In this document: positions 11,968-23,429 of the stretch, in pieces
Position numbering within the stretch: the stretch's first letter is position 1
How the letters are laid out: each line of letters starts with the position of its first letter
Assembly: GCA_035235625.1 (NCBI GenBank)
Contig: CP141144.1
Location: 15,807,014 to 15,871,013, forward strand
Direction: 5' to 3'
From: Saururus chinensis
Lineage: Eukaryota; Streptophyta; Magnoliopsida; Piperales; Saururaceae
Length of the DNA stretch: 64,000 nt
The notes under the pieces: model-generated
Seen by the model: the letters and a program-made list of their open reading frames with translations, nothing else
Database searches by the model: none
What the model was told of the DNA's origin: nothing
Position numbers and translations under genes: made by a program

Positions 11968-13132
11968 AACCCCTTTGAACGGCGTTCCTCCATTTGAGCC
12001 GGAGTTAAACGCCGGACAATCGGACCTGCAGTAGAAGGGAGCGGAGTGGGTCGGCCAGAAATAGCGCTGCTGCCCGGTGGCTGAGTAAGAGTGGCGCTAG
12101 GGCTAGAGCGGCCCAATGGTCCCAGCCGGCCCCCTCTGCGCTGCCTGGTCAGTTTCTCCTCTTCGATGCGAGCGTGGCGTACCACGTCCCGCATATTGGC
12201 GCAGGGAAAGTGACGCATCTCCTTGGAAATTTCTGGCTTGAGGCCACGCTTGAAGGTACCCACCAAGGCGGCGACCGGCCAGTCGGGCAGCCGGTTGGCC
12301 ACCTTCATAAACTCAGTGTAGTATGCACGGACAGTGGTAGTCTGGCGCATGGAAGACAGCATCTCATTGAAATCCTGGAATTCGTTTGGTCCAAATTGCA
12401 CGCAGAGCTCATCGGAAAAGGCCGCCCATGTTGGGTATCGTACCTCTTTCTCAAAACTCTGGAACCACACGGATGCATCGCCATCAAGGTGGAAGGCCGC
12501 GATGCGCAAGCGCTCTGCCTCTGAATGAGTGCCTTGGTAGGAGAAAAATTTGTCAGCCTTATACAACCATTCAACCGGGTCATCATCCCCGTTGTAGCGC
12601 GGGAACTGCAGTCGTGCCAGACGGGGTTCAACGCCCGCTCTGTGACCCCCACCATGCTGAGGAAACTCGTCCCACTCGTCCTCAACATCTTGGAAGTGGT
12701 TAGGATGGGGCGGCCTCATAGGGGCATTTTCACGAACACCTGGTGTGCCTCGCGTGTCCCAGGTCTGGCGCCTCCCTCCCAGCGCTGTCTGGCCAGCGTC
12801 AAAGTCTGCAGGACAAGTTCGGCCCCCCAAATTGACGCCGGCGGGCACTGGGGTGGCTGTCAGAGTTGGCTCCGGGGCCTGCGAGGGCTCGCCCTTCTCC
12901 AAGTTGACAGTGGTCGGCGCAGACAGAACTGGCATGAAGCGCGCTGCCATGGCGTCCTGTTGAACCTTCACTCTGGCGAGATCGGCTGCAAGAGCTTGCA
13001 CCGTTGTGAGGATTTCTGACAATCGGGCGTCGGCCGACAAGAAGCGGCCTGCGGACTGTCTGTGGAAGTCGGCGCTGGTGCCTCCTTCTCTGACGCCGCC
13101 TCCTGCACCATAGGCTGCTTGCCACGCGCCAT
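11904..13132 (-). pseudogene. chromovirus gag (frameshifted)
   Basis: The likely start is the ATG at 13132-13130 (MARGKQPMVQEA), about 30 nt downstream of the primer site. About 30 residues on, the frame must shift to give the long capsid frame (RLSEILTTVQALAADLARV ... FPRYNGDDDPVEWLYKADKF ... GLKPEISKEMRHF). That frame ends with a degenerate zinc knuckle CFRCDEKFVPGHRC and a TAG at 11904. The pol frame overlaps by 64 nt in another frame, so a second shift is needed near 11925. In Reina-like elements gag and pol are normally one frame, so both shifts are probably small indels. Programmed frameshifting cannot be excluded by eye. Confidence 0.85.
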
Positions 13133-13149
13133 GGTCAAGGATCGCACAG

Positions 13150-13162
13150 GCTCCGATACCAA
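13150..13162 (-). promoter_or_regulatory. primer binding site, initiator tRNA-Met type
   Basis: Directly inside the 5' LTR on the minus strand the sequence is TTGGTATCGGAGC. The common plant primer site complementary to the tRNA-iMet 3' end is TGGTATCAGAGC, one mismatch away. Confidence 0.88.
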
Positions 13163-13469
13163 TGATGTGCCCGATGCAGGCATGATCGATATCAAGGAGG
13201 ATTGTGCAGGGAAAGGGGAGAATTGTAGAAGAAAGGGGAGAAGTCTGAATTACCAATTGCATAATCAAAACAAGTGTTCAGGCCGCCCCTTATGGGAGAC
13301 GACCCTCCTAGTGAACCGGACCAGTTGAACCAACCCAACCCGCCCGGTTCATACAATTTAATCTAAACCCAAAGTGAACCAATAAGTAAAAGGCTACTGT
13401 TCAACTAACTAATCAAAGCAGTAAAGTAATCAAAAGGAGTCTGAGCATCGTGTACAGTCGTGCACAACA
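13163..13469 (-). repeat. 5' LTR of the chromovirus
   Basis: 307 bp, the same length as the left copy and differing by about four bases (about 1.3 percent). Followed by the GGGGC target duplication. Confidence 0.93.
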
Positions 13470-13642
13470 GGGGCAGCCTATTGGCAAACCAATTCTCAGT
13501 CAGCTCATCTTGTACCCAACCTAGCATGCCTAAATTGACACAGGTTTGTCAGTGGGATTGGTGTGGGGAATTTTAGAAGATGAAAGTTTTCTACTTTGCC
13601 TATTATTTGTAACATTTATTTTTTGTTTATGTTGATTTGTAG

Positions 13643-13720
13643 AGCTCATGTAGAGTCAAATGCAAAACCTGGGACCAAAGCTTGCCCTGAAAAAATGAGG
13701 AGGGACAGGCTAAATGATAG
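13643..13720 (+). pseudogene. captured bHLH transcription factor exon (subgroup IVc-like)
   Basis: This 78-bp segment has an acceptor (TTTGTAG) and a donor (GTGCAT). It encodes AHVESNAKPGTKACPEKM followed by RRDRLNDR. This matches the start of the basic region in plant subgroup IVc bHLH proteins (ILR3, bHLH34/104/115 group; KACREKMRRDRLNDR in the family), which control iron homeostasis. The first Arg of the CREK core is replaced by Pro here, a change in the DNA-contacting region. The helix-loop-helix exons are absent, so this is a captured fragment and not a gene. Confidence 0.7.
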
Positions 13721-15197
13721 GTGCATTACGTCTTGTGAAGCCCGTTGTCATTCTTCTTGTTGCTATTGTTGTACTTCTAGAAAAAAAATTTATAGCTTGT
13801 GTATGATCTTTACTTATGTTAGGACTTGTTTGCTAATATTAAATGCAGAGAGTGACAAAGAGCTCTTAGAACTGACGAATTAGGACTTAGGATTAGTATT
13901 TTCATGGTCAATCAAGAGAGGTGAGAATACTTTGTCAGATTTCATTGTTCCTAATCCATTGTCAAAGGAGCTCTTTTTGACAGTTATAGTCAATAGCAGC
14001 AAAGAGAATAAAAGCTCTTTTTGATAGTTGTTTGAATAAAAAGGGCCAGCCCAAGCTATGTTTGTATATGTGACATTTGTTTTTGTTTTTTTGCTTGTAC
14101 CAAGATGTAAGGACCCTCATCTTTAAACCGGTTTTGGTTTTCTTTAATTATGGGTTATCGTGAGATTTACGCGTTTTCTGATCTTATTCGGTGATTTCGT
14201 AAATAAATAGTGTTTGTGATAGTTTTAACGAAAATTAACTTCAATATTAGTGGTTTTGAGTGATTTTAAACCAAATGTGAATTTTTGAGATTTTTCGGAA
14301 TTTTCACTATTTTCCCCAAAATTAGGGTTTTGGCGGGACCCCTGTGGGCCCCACCGTCAAAAATTTTATTTTTCTGTCAAATGAACCTAGACATATACTT
14401 AAGGTCCCACAAAAATTTTCAGAATTTTATTAGGCTTAAATTGTGCTTAAATTTGCAAAATACCCACTTTTAGCCTACTTTTCATATTTACACCCCAAAA
14501 CTTACCTATGCCTACCCCAACCCCTTACTATAAAAGGGCAAACCTGAGCCATTTCCATTTTTGGGAATAGGCTAAGGAAGGAAGGCTGGCATAATCCCCA
14601 CTTAGGCCCGAATTAGAAGCCGATTAAGGTAAGCTTACTCTAATTAAGCACTAATCCATGGCTTCTCTCTTAATTTCTTCCAAATCTACCATTTTCCCCT
14701 TGATTCAATCCGTTTTTTACCATCAAAAGCTACTGATTTGTGTTTTACTACAAACCCTAACATTAAAAATCCGATTTTTACTACCAACAAGCCCTAGATC
14801 TAAGGTTTAATTAGGGATTTCTTGGGTAAATCGATTTCTATTAGAGTTTAATTCAAACTCATTGTGTTTTCAAGGATTTCAAGAAGGGTGACTCTTCAAT
14901 CCGAGCTTAATCAAGTGCTGAGGTAATGGGTCTTCAAAATCTCTGTTTATCCATGGTAAAACTTTTCATTTTTGGCTTATTTCGAAATGGTTTGCTTGAT
15001 TTAGTGTGTTAATGGTAAGATTAGAAAATGGAATTATTTAATCCCGATTTCTTAGGGTTTTGCATTATTATGGTTTGGTTTGATATTCTGGAAGTCAAGG
15101 AGGACTTTTGATGATGATTAGGGTGTTAGATGTGGATTTGAATGGTGTTTCGGTTTGATTTTGCGAAAGGAAGAAGATGACTGTTCTGCCGTGTTGG

Positions 15198-15296
15198 CGA
15201 TCGATCGGCCTTGCAGGGCGATCGATCGGCTGAACTGAAAATTTTAAATTTTTGCATGTAACCGATCGAACGGCCTGAAGGGCGATCGATCGGCTA
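15198..15296. repeat. paired CGATCGATCGG palindromes
   Basis: GGCGATCGATCGGCC, GGGCGATCGATCGGCTG, ACCGATCGAACGGCC and GGGCGATCGATCGGCTA occur as two spaced pairs. Three are the exact 10-base self-complementary core CGATCGATCG. A similar arrangement lies in an unrelated LTR at 33760-33860. Confidence 0.8.
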
Positions 15297-16554
15297 CACA
15301 GGAAATTGTATGTTGTGTGTATGATGCCTATTTTGATGATTCCACTTTAGCTTGCCAATTTTATATGAATGTGGAGTGTTTTAAGCTATGTTAGGCTACT
15401 GGAAATGCATGCTATTGAGTTTATAGAGTTGAGACATATGCTTAGAGATGGTGGGATGACTTATGTTTTGTGGCATGATGTTGGAATCGTTATCTTGAAA
15501 TTATGAACGGTTGGTTCCCTTTGGATAAGCATATATTTTCAGTAGGACTACAATCATTGTTGGACTGATTTGTCATGATAAATTGTGATTAATGGTGTGT
15601 GAATGTTGGTGATTGCCATGACTCAATGATGAAATGAGTGATGTTATAGGTGTTTAGCCTTTGTGGTTGAGTTTTGAATTTAACTATGATTTCAACGATT
15701 CTTCTACTATGATTTCCGTTGGAATTCATGTTTAGGTAGAAATTCACATGTGTAGGGTGGTAGTGAGTTGATTTTCAAGCATGTTAATATGCATTATGTG
15801 AAAGGCTTCTACTAGTTACACACACACACATGTGGGGGTTAAATGATGATGTTGAAGCTTAATATTGTGATTATGAATGATGCATTAGGGGCTGGTGAGA
15901 GCACTTATCATGATTAGGATTCATGTATGCTTTGCCCACGCATGTACCATGCTGCACGCATCATGAAAATGGATTTCCAAGTGAGGCCTTATCGTGATTA
16001 ATCGAATTTGACCGATTGGATGCAATGTGATGGAATTGTGTGCCGGGTTTATCGGTCGTGGATTAATCGCAAGTTGATTGGTCCGAAAGGACATATTTTG
16101 ATTTGAAGTTCTGTGTGGAACGATTTGAAGTTCTGTGTGGAACGAGTGCACTCCCCGGGTTGAGTCTTGTTTAATGGAATGATGTGGGGACGAGTTGTGT
16201 ACTTGTCTTGCGGATATGTGAGAATATTATTATGTGTGTCATCTGGACCCTGAGAATCCAGTGTGGTATGCCGTGTGCACCCCGCTATCACGTGTTCTAG
16301 GGTTCTCTATGTGAGAACTCGGGCTCTTCCCTCCGCAGGAGATGTCCCTGGGCAAACACCCCTGCTCTAGATTCTCTGTGTGAGAATGGGACATCCTTGG
16401 CCAGGATCGTCCAGGGTGAGCAGTATTAGGGATTGACAACCCCGATCTTTCTTGAATTCTTGTGTAGAATTTTGTACCATGACACGCCTTCGTGGCCTTG
16501 TCTATGCTCCCGTCTGTGTGACGTTAATGTGTGATTACTCCTTGATGGAGGTTG

Positions 16555-17000
16555 ATTGTGATGACATTATGCATGTGGGAATATGTATGTTAGAGATACA
16601 TCCATGCATGTTGATTTTGATGTTATGCATGTGGAATATGTATGTTAGAGGTACATCCATGCATGTTGACTTTGATGATAAAATGCATGTGGAATATGTA
16701 TGTTAGAGATACATCCATGCAGGTTGTGATGCTATTATGCATGTGGGAATATGTATGTTAGAGATACATCCATGCAGGTTGTGATGATATTATGCATGTG
16801 GAATATGTATGTTAGAGATACATCCATGCAGGTTGTGATGCTATTATGCATGTGGAATATGTATGTTAGAGATACATCCATGCAGGTTGTGATGATATTA
16901 TGCATGTGGAATATGTATGTTAGAGATACATCCATGCAGGTTGTGATGCTATTATGCATGTGGGAATATGTATGCTAGAGATACATCCATGCAGGTTGAA
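16555..17000. repeat. 54-bp tandem repeat (minisatellite) inside solo LTR
   Basis: About eight units, each with ATGCATGTGGAATATG, TATGTTAGAGATACATCC and ATGCAGGTTGTGATG, vary only slightly. The recurring MYVRDTSMQVV-like frames on both strands come from the repeat and are not proteins. Confidence 0.93.
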
Positions 17001-17855
17001 TTATGCATTATGATGCAGTGTTAGGTGATATGAATGTGTGATCAGAAAGTGATGCACCATATAAATCTTTGATCTGAACGATCTCATTTCTAAGCTATCG
17101 TATTTTCTACGTTGACAGTGATATTAAAACCATTGTTGAGTGTTAAAACTCACCCCTCTTTTGTGTTTTGATTTGGGGCTGCGTGGTGCGACACGCGTGA
17201 CGGACGGGATTGCCTCTTTGAGGAAAGGTCAGAGGTAGCTTGGGTGTGATGATGGAGATCGTTGAGTGACTTATCATCGTTTCTTTCATGCTTTATGTTC
17301 GAACCTTTGTGTAGGGTTCTTGTTTTGGATTTGTTATATACTACAGTTGTGATGATTATGACTTATTTTGAGCCGGTGTGGGCTTTACTTAACTAAGTTT
17401 GTGGGTTTGAGATTGTTGTTTACTTTGTGATAAGCAACACCTTTTTCTTCCCTTTTATTTACTCTTGCTCAAAGGATTGTGCGCACTCCGTGTTGCTGTT
17501 AATCGCCCGTGGTTAGGGTTAAGTCTTCCGCTAGAACATTTCTCAATTTTCACTTCGTCGCCCCCGCGCGCTTGACCGGCCCCTGGACCGGGTTCGGCTC
17601 GGGTCGGGCATCGCCGGGGCGTGACACAAGTATTCTGAAAAAAAAAAGGATTACACTGTCCAGTCCAACTAGGTTCAACTAAAACCCTTCCCATTTCCTA
17701 TTTATGCCTCAATAATCTTGGAAGATGTAAATTGAAATGGAAATTAGAATTAGCCCGTGTTCTGGTTCATCATCCAGTTGAATTTTTACGATCTATGTTT
17801 GTAGTTGAGGCTCATAATTTACTCACTTCCATTCATTTATGATTGTTTCATATAG

Positions 17856-17994
17856 GATACCTTGAACATTGCAATAAACGTGGATTTATAAGCTATTACA
17901 TTTGGGCATGCCCTCCATTGAAGGGTGAAGATTATATTTTATATTGCCACCCTGAGATTCAGAAAACACCCAAATCAGACAAATTGAGGGAGTG
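17856..17994 (+). pseudogene. captured exon of a HAC-type (CBP/p300-like) histone acetyltransferase
   Basis: A 139-bp exon with intact borders (TATAG acceptor, donor GTAACT) encodes [29 protein letters not shown] and [18 protein letters not shown]. This is nearly the HAC1-family catalytic-domain segment of plant p300/CBP-type acetyltransferases, which acetylate histones in the nucleus. Neighbouring HAC exons were not found within 1 kb on either side. The fragment lies inside the CACTA-like block, so it is read as a captured, non-functional piece. The open frame and clean splice sites suggest recent capture. Confidence 0.85.
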
Positions 17995-19021
17995 GTAACT
18001 ATCAAGTAATATTTTGAAGATTTTAGAAATTTATTTTGAAACCATTCTTTCTCTAGTAAAGGTAAAAATTAAAGATATCAACTAAGTCATTTGGCAAGAA
18101 TTTGGATTACTTTAAAAACTTTTTTTCTCTTTTAATTTCATTTAGTATGTTGGTTTCTGTTTGGTTGCATCTATATTGATGGCACATATGGCATGCATGT
18201 CTTAGTGGGATTGATAATTTCTAGAGACTTGTTCTGAAGTCAATTAGTGGTTTGAGAAGTCCAAAGCAGGCCTCTATTTTGTAGACAAGATGACTTTCTA
18301 TAGAATTGTTCTTGAATGGTGTATTGATTTTTTTTGCTTGTGTTTAGAACTAATTTTGTATTTTCTGCTTTTTGCATGCACTTTTATTTTTTAAATCTAA
18401 GTATCCAACTAATGTATCAATTCCATTTTTTGAAGCAGAATTATATTCGCCACTTTCTCCAAAAATTTCATGGCACATCTACGGGAATGGCGAGATGTGG
18501 AAGCACAAGGACAAAGATGGTCTATTATTAGAATTTATTGTTGTTATATGACCTAATCATTTCTTATGAACGTTTAAGTTAACAGTACACAAGATTTTAA
18601 AAGCTATTGTGGAAACACTTAAGTTCACAATCATACCAATCAAATGCCCAGAGTAGTGAATTTCTGGTATGTGGTTAATTTCAAACCCTTGTTTATGGGT
18701 GGAGATCTTATCTTCATTCTTAAGACCTTAAAAGTGTGTTGGTTCCTAGGTACACATACATAGAGGTAATTGAGGCTTGCAGATAATCACAAGGCTCACA
18801 AGAGAAGGAAAATAAAGAAATTCAGAGGGGAGGCAGTGAAGATTTTGAAATTGAGCTAACATAGTTTATCTTTAAATATGCCATTAATTGGAAAGAACTT
18901 AAATTGTATTGTAAACAGAGATTTTTAATTGTAATTGAGATATGATTGTATGGATATAATAAGAAATGTTAAATGTAATTTTTATTTCTATTTAGCGTAT
19001 CATTATAATTTTGAAAAAAAT
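17995..19021. other. interior of CACTA-like block, possible further gene scraps
   Basis: AT-rich, with one more exon-like stretch at about 18437-18535. It has an acceptor-like context and a frame reading LYSPLSPKISWHIYGNGEMW and on. It is not recognised. No complete gene. Confidence 0.35.
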
Positions 19022-19510
19022 TTATTCATTAGCGACGCTCAAATGTGTCGCTAATAAACATATTAGTGATGCTCACATGAGCGTCGCTAATGGTTCCTTT
19101 ATATTAGCGACGCTCATGTGTCGCTAATAAACATATTAGTGATGCTCCATTAGCGTCACTAATGCTTATAAAGCATCGCTAATAGTTTATTTTAATAGCG
19201 ACGCATTGAAGCATCGTTAATATGAATATATATGTTTATTAAGCAGTTAATCAAACGTAGCTAATACATATATTATTAGCGATGATAATAAAAACCGTCG
19301 CTAATACCGATTATTAGCGACGATACCAAACCGTCGCTAATATTTATTATTAATGACACAAATAAAATAGTCACTGATACTTATTATTAGCGACAGAAGT
19401 TAAAATATCGATAATACTTTATTATTAGCGACAGAAGTAAAACTGTCGCTAAAGGTACTATTAGCGACGGTTTGCATTTTTTGTCGCTATTTAGCAATAG
19501 CGACACATTT
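19022..19510. repeat. subterminal array of GTCGCTAATA-type motifs (right)
   Basis: Repeated TTAGCGACGCTC, GTGTCGCTAATA, ACCGTCGCTAATA, AAACTGTCGCTAA and variants, in direct and inverted order about every 25-50 bp. It is the counterpart of the array at 3340-4065. Confidence 0.72.
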
Positions 19511-19789
19511 ATGCACTCTTCCCATATTTTCTTCTTTAGGTTCTTGATGTAAGGTACATGCCTAGTGGTTATCCCAACCATGGGATTTGAATTTCATGGC
19601 CTTCTAAATCGTCCAAATTAAATTGCTTCAAATGAGCCAAGGGATAAAGGTTGGACTCATACCCCTTCCCACTCTTGTCAATTCTATTCAAAAGTGACCA
19701 TTTATTGTAGTGCAGCTTCCTTTGACATCATTTATGTTATCATTTGGTCACAACAAATGCAATCCAGTTGCAGAATGCCCTAAAGATAA

Positions 19790-20870
19790 AAAACACTATA
19801 AAGCCTTGGAATTTTAATGTTTTAAAATTTGAATGTTTGGGCCCATTAACGAGTTTAAGGGCCTAATAATGGATTTTTTTAAAATTAGACTATTTTGTGT
19901 ATGAATCGTTCGATGGAGCCTTAAAATATTTGATAAGGCTCAGAGAGACGAACGTATCAAGTCAAAGAACATGTCAAACGGACACCAAAATAGTAGGTTA
20001 TGGCCTCGAGAAATATGTCATGGGTGGGGCCCACTTTAAATTAGCAAGAAAACATACTCTTGTATGGACTTGTTTCGAAGGGCTCATCAATACAAGTCCA
20101 ATGATACTAAGCTAGAACACACACTTCTGAGCTCAGGGTAAAGAGTTACGCTCGTTTAAAGTTTTTAATTTGGTTTTAATTTTAAAACAAAATTTAAAAA
20201 AATAAAAAAAAATATAACGCTGCATGGCATGTGTAATGGCATGCGTCAACGTTGACGCACAATGGTTTTTTTAGTCGTGCGTGCATCCGACGGTCATATT
20301 TTTCTATATAAGGAGAAGGGGAGGAAGCTTGTCATTCCAACATTCTTCTCCTCTTTTGAGCTCTACCCGCTATCAAACTTCTAAACCCCATTTCTAAGTC
20401 GTTTCTTGTCCGATTTCTTCCATTAAAAAATCGTTCCTAGGTAATTTGAGGGTGCTCTACATCATAAAGGGGTCCATTTTTTTAGTTAGCTACTCAAAAA
20501 GAAGGAAACAATCCAGGGTAAGGGGAGGCTCTATTTGCCACTTTCGGGCTGAGAGGAGGAAATGTTTTAGTTTAAGGGGAAACTTTGTTCGCCACTTTTG
20601 GTCTGAATGGAGAATTTGTCCAAGCGCAAGGGGAGGCTTTGTTCACCGCTTTTGAGCTAGAAGGAGGAATCGTCCCGATGTAAGGGGAGACTCTGCCTAC
20701 TGCTCCTAAGTCCGAGAACAAGACAGGGCTCCCACCGCCTGTTGTTACTCTGGTCAATTTAAAGAATGAAGGGTAGGCGGTTTTAAGCTCTAATTCTGTG
20801 CTACGACTAGGTGTTCTATTATGTAATTTATTCATCACTATGTGAGCGATCTCCATGTCAGATCTCCTTG
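19790..20870 (+). repeat. decayed LTR related to the 25.4-29.4 kb solo LTRs
   Basis: The order of blocks matches the solo LTRs at 25435 and 26185: AACGTATCAAGTCAAAGAAC, a TAGGTTATGGCCTCGAG-like block, GGTGGGGCCCACTT, AAGGGCTCATCAATACAAGT, a TATATAAGG box (about 20305), then TTCTCC/TTTCTAAGTCGTTTC and a GGTGCTCTACATCATAAAGG block. The similarity is clear but low. The ends are not definable. Confidence 0.55.
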
Positions 20871-22790
20871 CAAACTACTAGACCTTTCTATATAGATATG
20901 ACGAAATATTCGCGACATTGAAATTACACCAGTGATTGAACCCATTCCTGTTATAAGCTGTCGCCATAGGCTGGGGAGAACTGCTTATAACAGGTGACAG
21001 GATCAGATAATGGTGCGATAGCAATGTCCCAGAGGTTCTGTTGAGGCGCAGTCGATCTGTCTTGTCTTTGTCTCACAGTCCTCTCAAATTCGGTATGCCC
21101 ATGGGTCACCGTTATAATTATAGGCAGGGTGGGAGGGTTATGAACCACCGGGTTATGGAAGTTATTGAAACTCTGAAAATTGAGCTGATTCTTCGGGAAT
21201 TACTCTTTGGGAATTTGAGTAGAATATTGAAAATTGTGCTGACTCTTCGGGAATTGATTCCTCGAGAATTTAATTGGAAACCCGAATTGTATCAAAGTCA
21301 TGTCCCAGAGAATGCGGTAAGGACAATTCATCCCATTGTACTATCGACTTCACGATAGTCGCTTAGGTTGTGTTATCGTTCAAACGAGGTCTTCTATGGA
21401 TATCATGTTTATACACGACAATGCATTTAGTTGTGTATTTTAACATACGATTCGTATGCTTACGTGTTAGTAAGGATTTGATTGTATCGTAAATACTTAG
21501 AGACACCTAGTCATGGATGTTGTCATGTATTCGATCAAATGATATGTACCAATGTCGTGTCCCAATAAATGTGATTAGAAGAATACTTTAACATATCATC
21601 TCACTGATATGACGTTAGTCACTTAGGTCGTGCTATCATAAATATGACAAATAGTATATCATATCATTTGTCCTACCAAATGATGCATTTCAATGCGTGT
21701 TATTATGAAGACAATTGGCACGTTGGTCGTGTATCAAAACGGACGACCTACATATAATTACTCCATTGGTTTGTTTGGATAAAAATCAATAAATGTTACT
21801 TCTATTTTTATTTACATAACCTTAGTTCACGACATCAAAAATATTATTATTCACAAAACATTTTCGAACAGAAAACCAAATAAAATAACGTTATGGACGA
21901 CCATTTTAGAGGATGTTGATGACAGATAGGGCGCGAATGCTACAGATCATTTGAGACATTGATATATCGTCATCTAGTAAGTTGTTCCCGCCATCAGATA
22001 TAGGTGATGATCGTATCCGATGGAGGGATGATTCACCAGCCAACGCTAAAGCAATATCCCGAATGATCCGTCTCCAGGAAGATCATCACTGTGCAAGCGA
22101 TCTCTCTGCAAACTCCTCATATATACTACAATACAACTATGAATGGGAAAAGGTAAGACAAATATATATGGTGAGGACCAATCAGATGCAATGGGATGGA
22201 ACATTCGTAACATTGCAATAATGCTTGATAGTGTTCTTCCCACACCAGATGCAGTTGAGGACCATATCTGACGGGGGAAGATTCACCATCAAGCACAAAA
22301 ACAATCTCCAAAATAATCTGTCTCGACGCCGAATATCAGTGGGCGAGCATTCTGCAAACCCTAACCCTAATATATATAGTCAAGGTGAGAGGGCTATGAA
22401 CTGTTGGGTTATGGAAGTTATTGATACAATAGACATTGTGGTGATGCCTCGAGAATGATGCATCGGGAATTGGGTCATTATTAGCATGCAATTGTCGTGT
22501 GTTCGAACACACGACATGATCAATATCGTGTAATGAATGGAAACACTTCTCAAAAGAATTTATTATCATTTGTTCTTATGTGTGATTAGTAACATGTAAC
22601 TCCTTTTGTACATATTTCTGATTACATTATACAAATATATAGTATACCCTCTATACAAAATTTCGTGTTTTCGAAAATACGTTAATTACACATTACGTGT
22701 TGTGGATAACATGATGCATATACAAAAAAATTTAGCTAAAGAATGGGGGCAGAAAACGTAACCCTGATCGATGCTTTCCTTCCTTACATC
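20871..22790 (-). other. non-coding flank of the Mutator-like element
   Basis: It holds two diverged direct copies of one block (about 21120-21260 and 22376-22470; shared GTTATGGAAGTTATTGA and CGGGAATT), a 12-bp hairpin at 20947-20994 (CCTGTTATAAGC / GCTTATAACAGG), and many ACACGA/TCGTGT words also found in the MULE introns. No gene could be supported. Confidence 0.5.
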
Positions 22791-22879
22791 GTTTTCATAC
22801 TCTATTATTCAACCTCCTTCGGCTTGTCGTTGGGACATCTGCCACATTGGGAGGTCCCCCCTTGTGCGCTGGTACATTA

Positions 22880-23222
22880 TTTGCAGTTGTGACCCAACTG
22901 ACTGCATGTTCCACATTTTGTGGGGCTTTGATAGGTGGTTGTGACTCTCTGATTTTTTGGTGGACACCCCCACTGCTTCTATGGGATAGGTGGGTTGAAT
23001 GTAGGCATAAGTCCAACCGGTGCCCACTGGTGCCTATCCTTCGTTGGGTGTAATGGCTCTTGATAGGTCATTCTATATAATTCAGTAAAGTACCATCTTT
23101 TGCAGTACTCAGACACATAGAAGTGTCTATTATCAATTGCTGCGATTGCATGCTTACATGGTAGCCCCAGATGTTGAAACTTTCCACATGTGCAGGTACG
23201 ATCTACCAGGTTTACCACATCC
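22880..23222 (-). pseudogene. MULE transposase C-terminus: SWIM finger and zinc knuckle
   Basis: The frame contains VVNLVDRTCTCGKFQHLGLP, then CKHAIAAI, the CxC...CxH pattern of SWIM zinc fingers in MuDR transposases. It continues to VGLMPTFNPPIP. After a frame change comes the CGTCSQLGHNC core of a CCHC knuckle, broken by a stop. The exon acceptor is near 23222, beside an intron full of ACACGA/TCGTGT words. Confidence 0.82.
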
Positions 23223-23429
23223 TGTGAAGAAAATATTGTGAGTATGAGCACACGATAAATGAATATGTCGTGTCATCAATTGCACGACGTAACATACGTT
23301 ACATAAATCGTATCAACTTACACAATAAATAAAAATAATGTGTACACACTAACACGATATGAACAACTCACACATAAACGAACACACACTATGAAAGTTG
23401 TTGTATGAATGAAATGTACCTAGTGATAT

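Larger units (their letters stand above)
8177..13469 (-). mobile_element. Ty3/gypsy chromovirus LTR retrotransposon, Reina-like, nearly complete
   Basis: A full element on the minus strand: two 307-bp LTRs (I count four differences), a GGGGC target duplication (8172-8176 and 13470-13474), an initiator-Met-type primer site, and gag and pol in the order protease, RT, RNase H, integrase, chromodomain. The short LTRs, 5.3-kb length and C-terminal chromodomain fit the small plant chromoviruses (Reina-like). Two gag frame breaks and one nonsense codon in pol make it non-autonomous now, but it is young by LTR identity. It sits inside the CACTA-like block, so it inserted later. Confidence 0.93.
14106..17626 (+). 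mobile_element. solo LTR, 3.5 kb, family 1 (copy 1)
   Basis: It runs from TGTAAGGACCC to GGGGCGTGACA with flanking pentamers CAAGA/CAAGT (4 of 5 match). The sense strand is set by a good TATA box, ACTATAAAAGGGC, at about 14527. A second copy of 3522 bp, inverted, lies at 38072-41593. No primer site, coding domain or partner LTR is present, so it is a solo LTR from recombination between the two LTRs of a large element. It contains the CGATCGATCGG module (15200-15295) and a 54-bp tandem array. Open frames inside are not genes. Confidence 0.85.

Noticed and set aside
16751..16978. Repetitive protein-like frames, and the array looking like regularly spaced repeats of a CRISPR
   Set aside because: A 54-bp tandem minisatellite without unique spacers in a plant LTR; both strands are open only because the unit length is a multiple of three.
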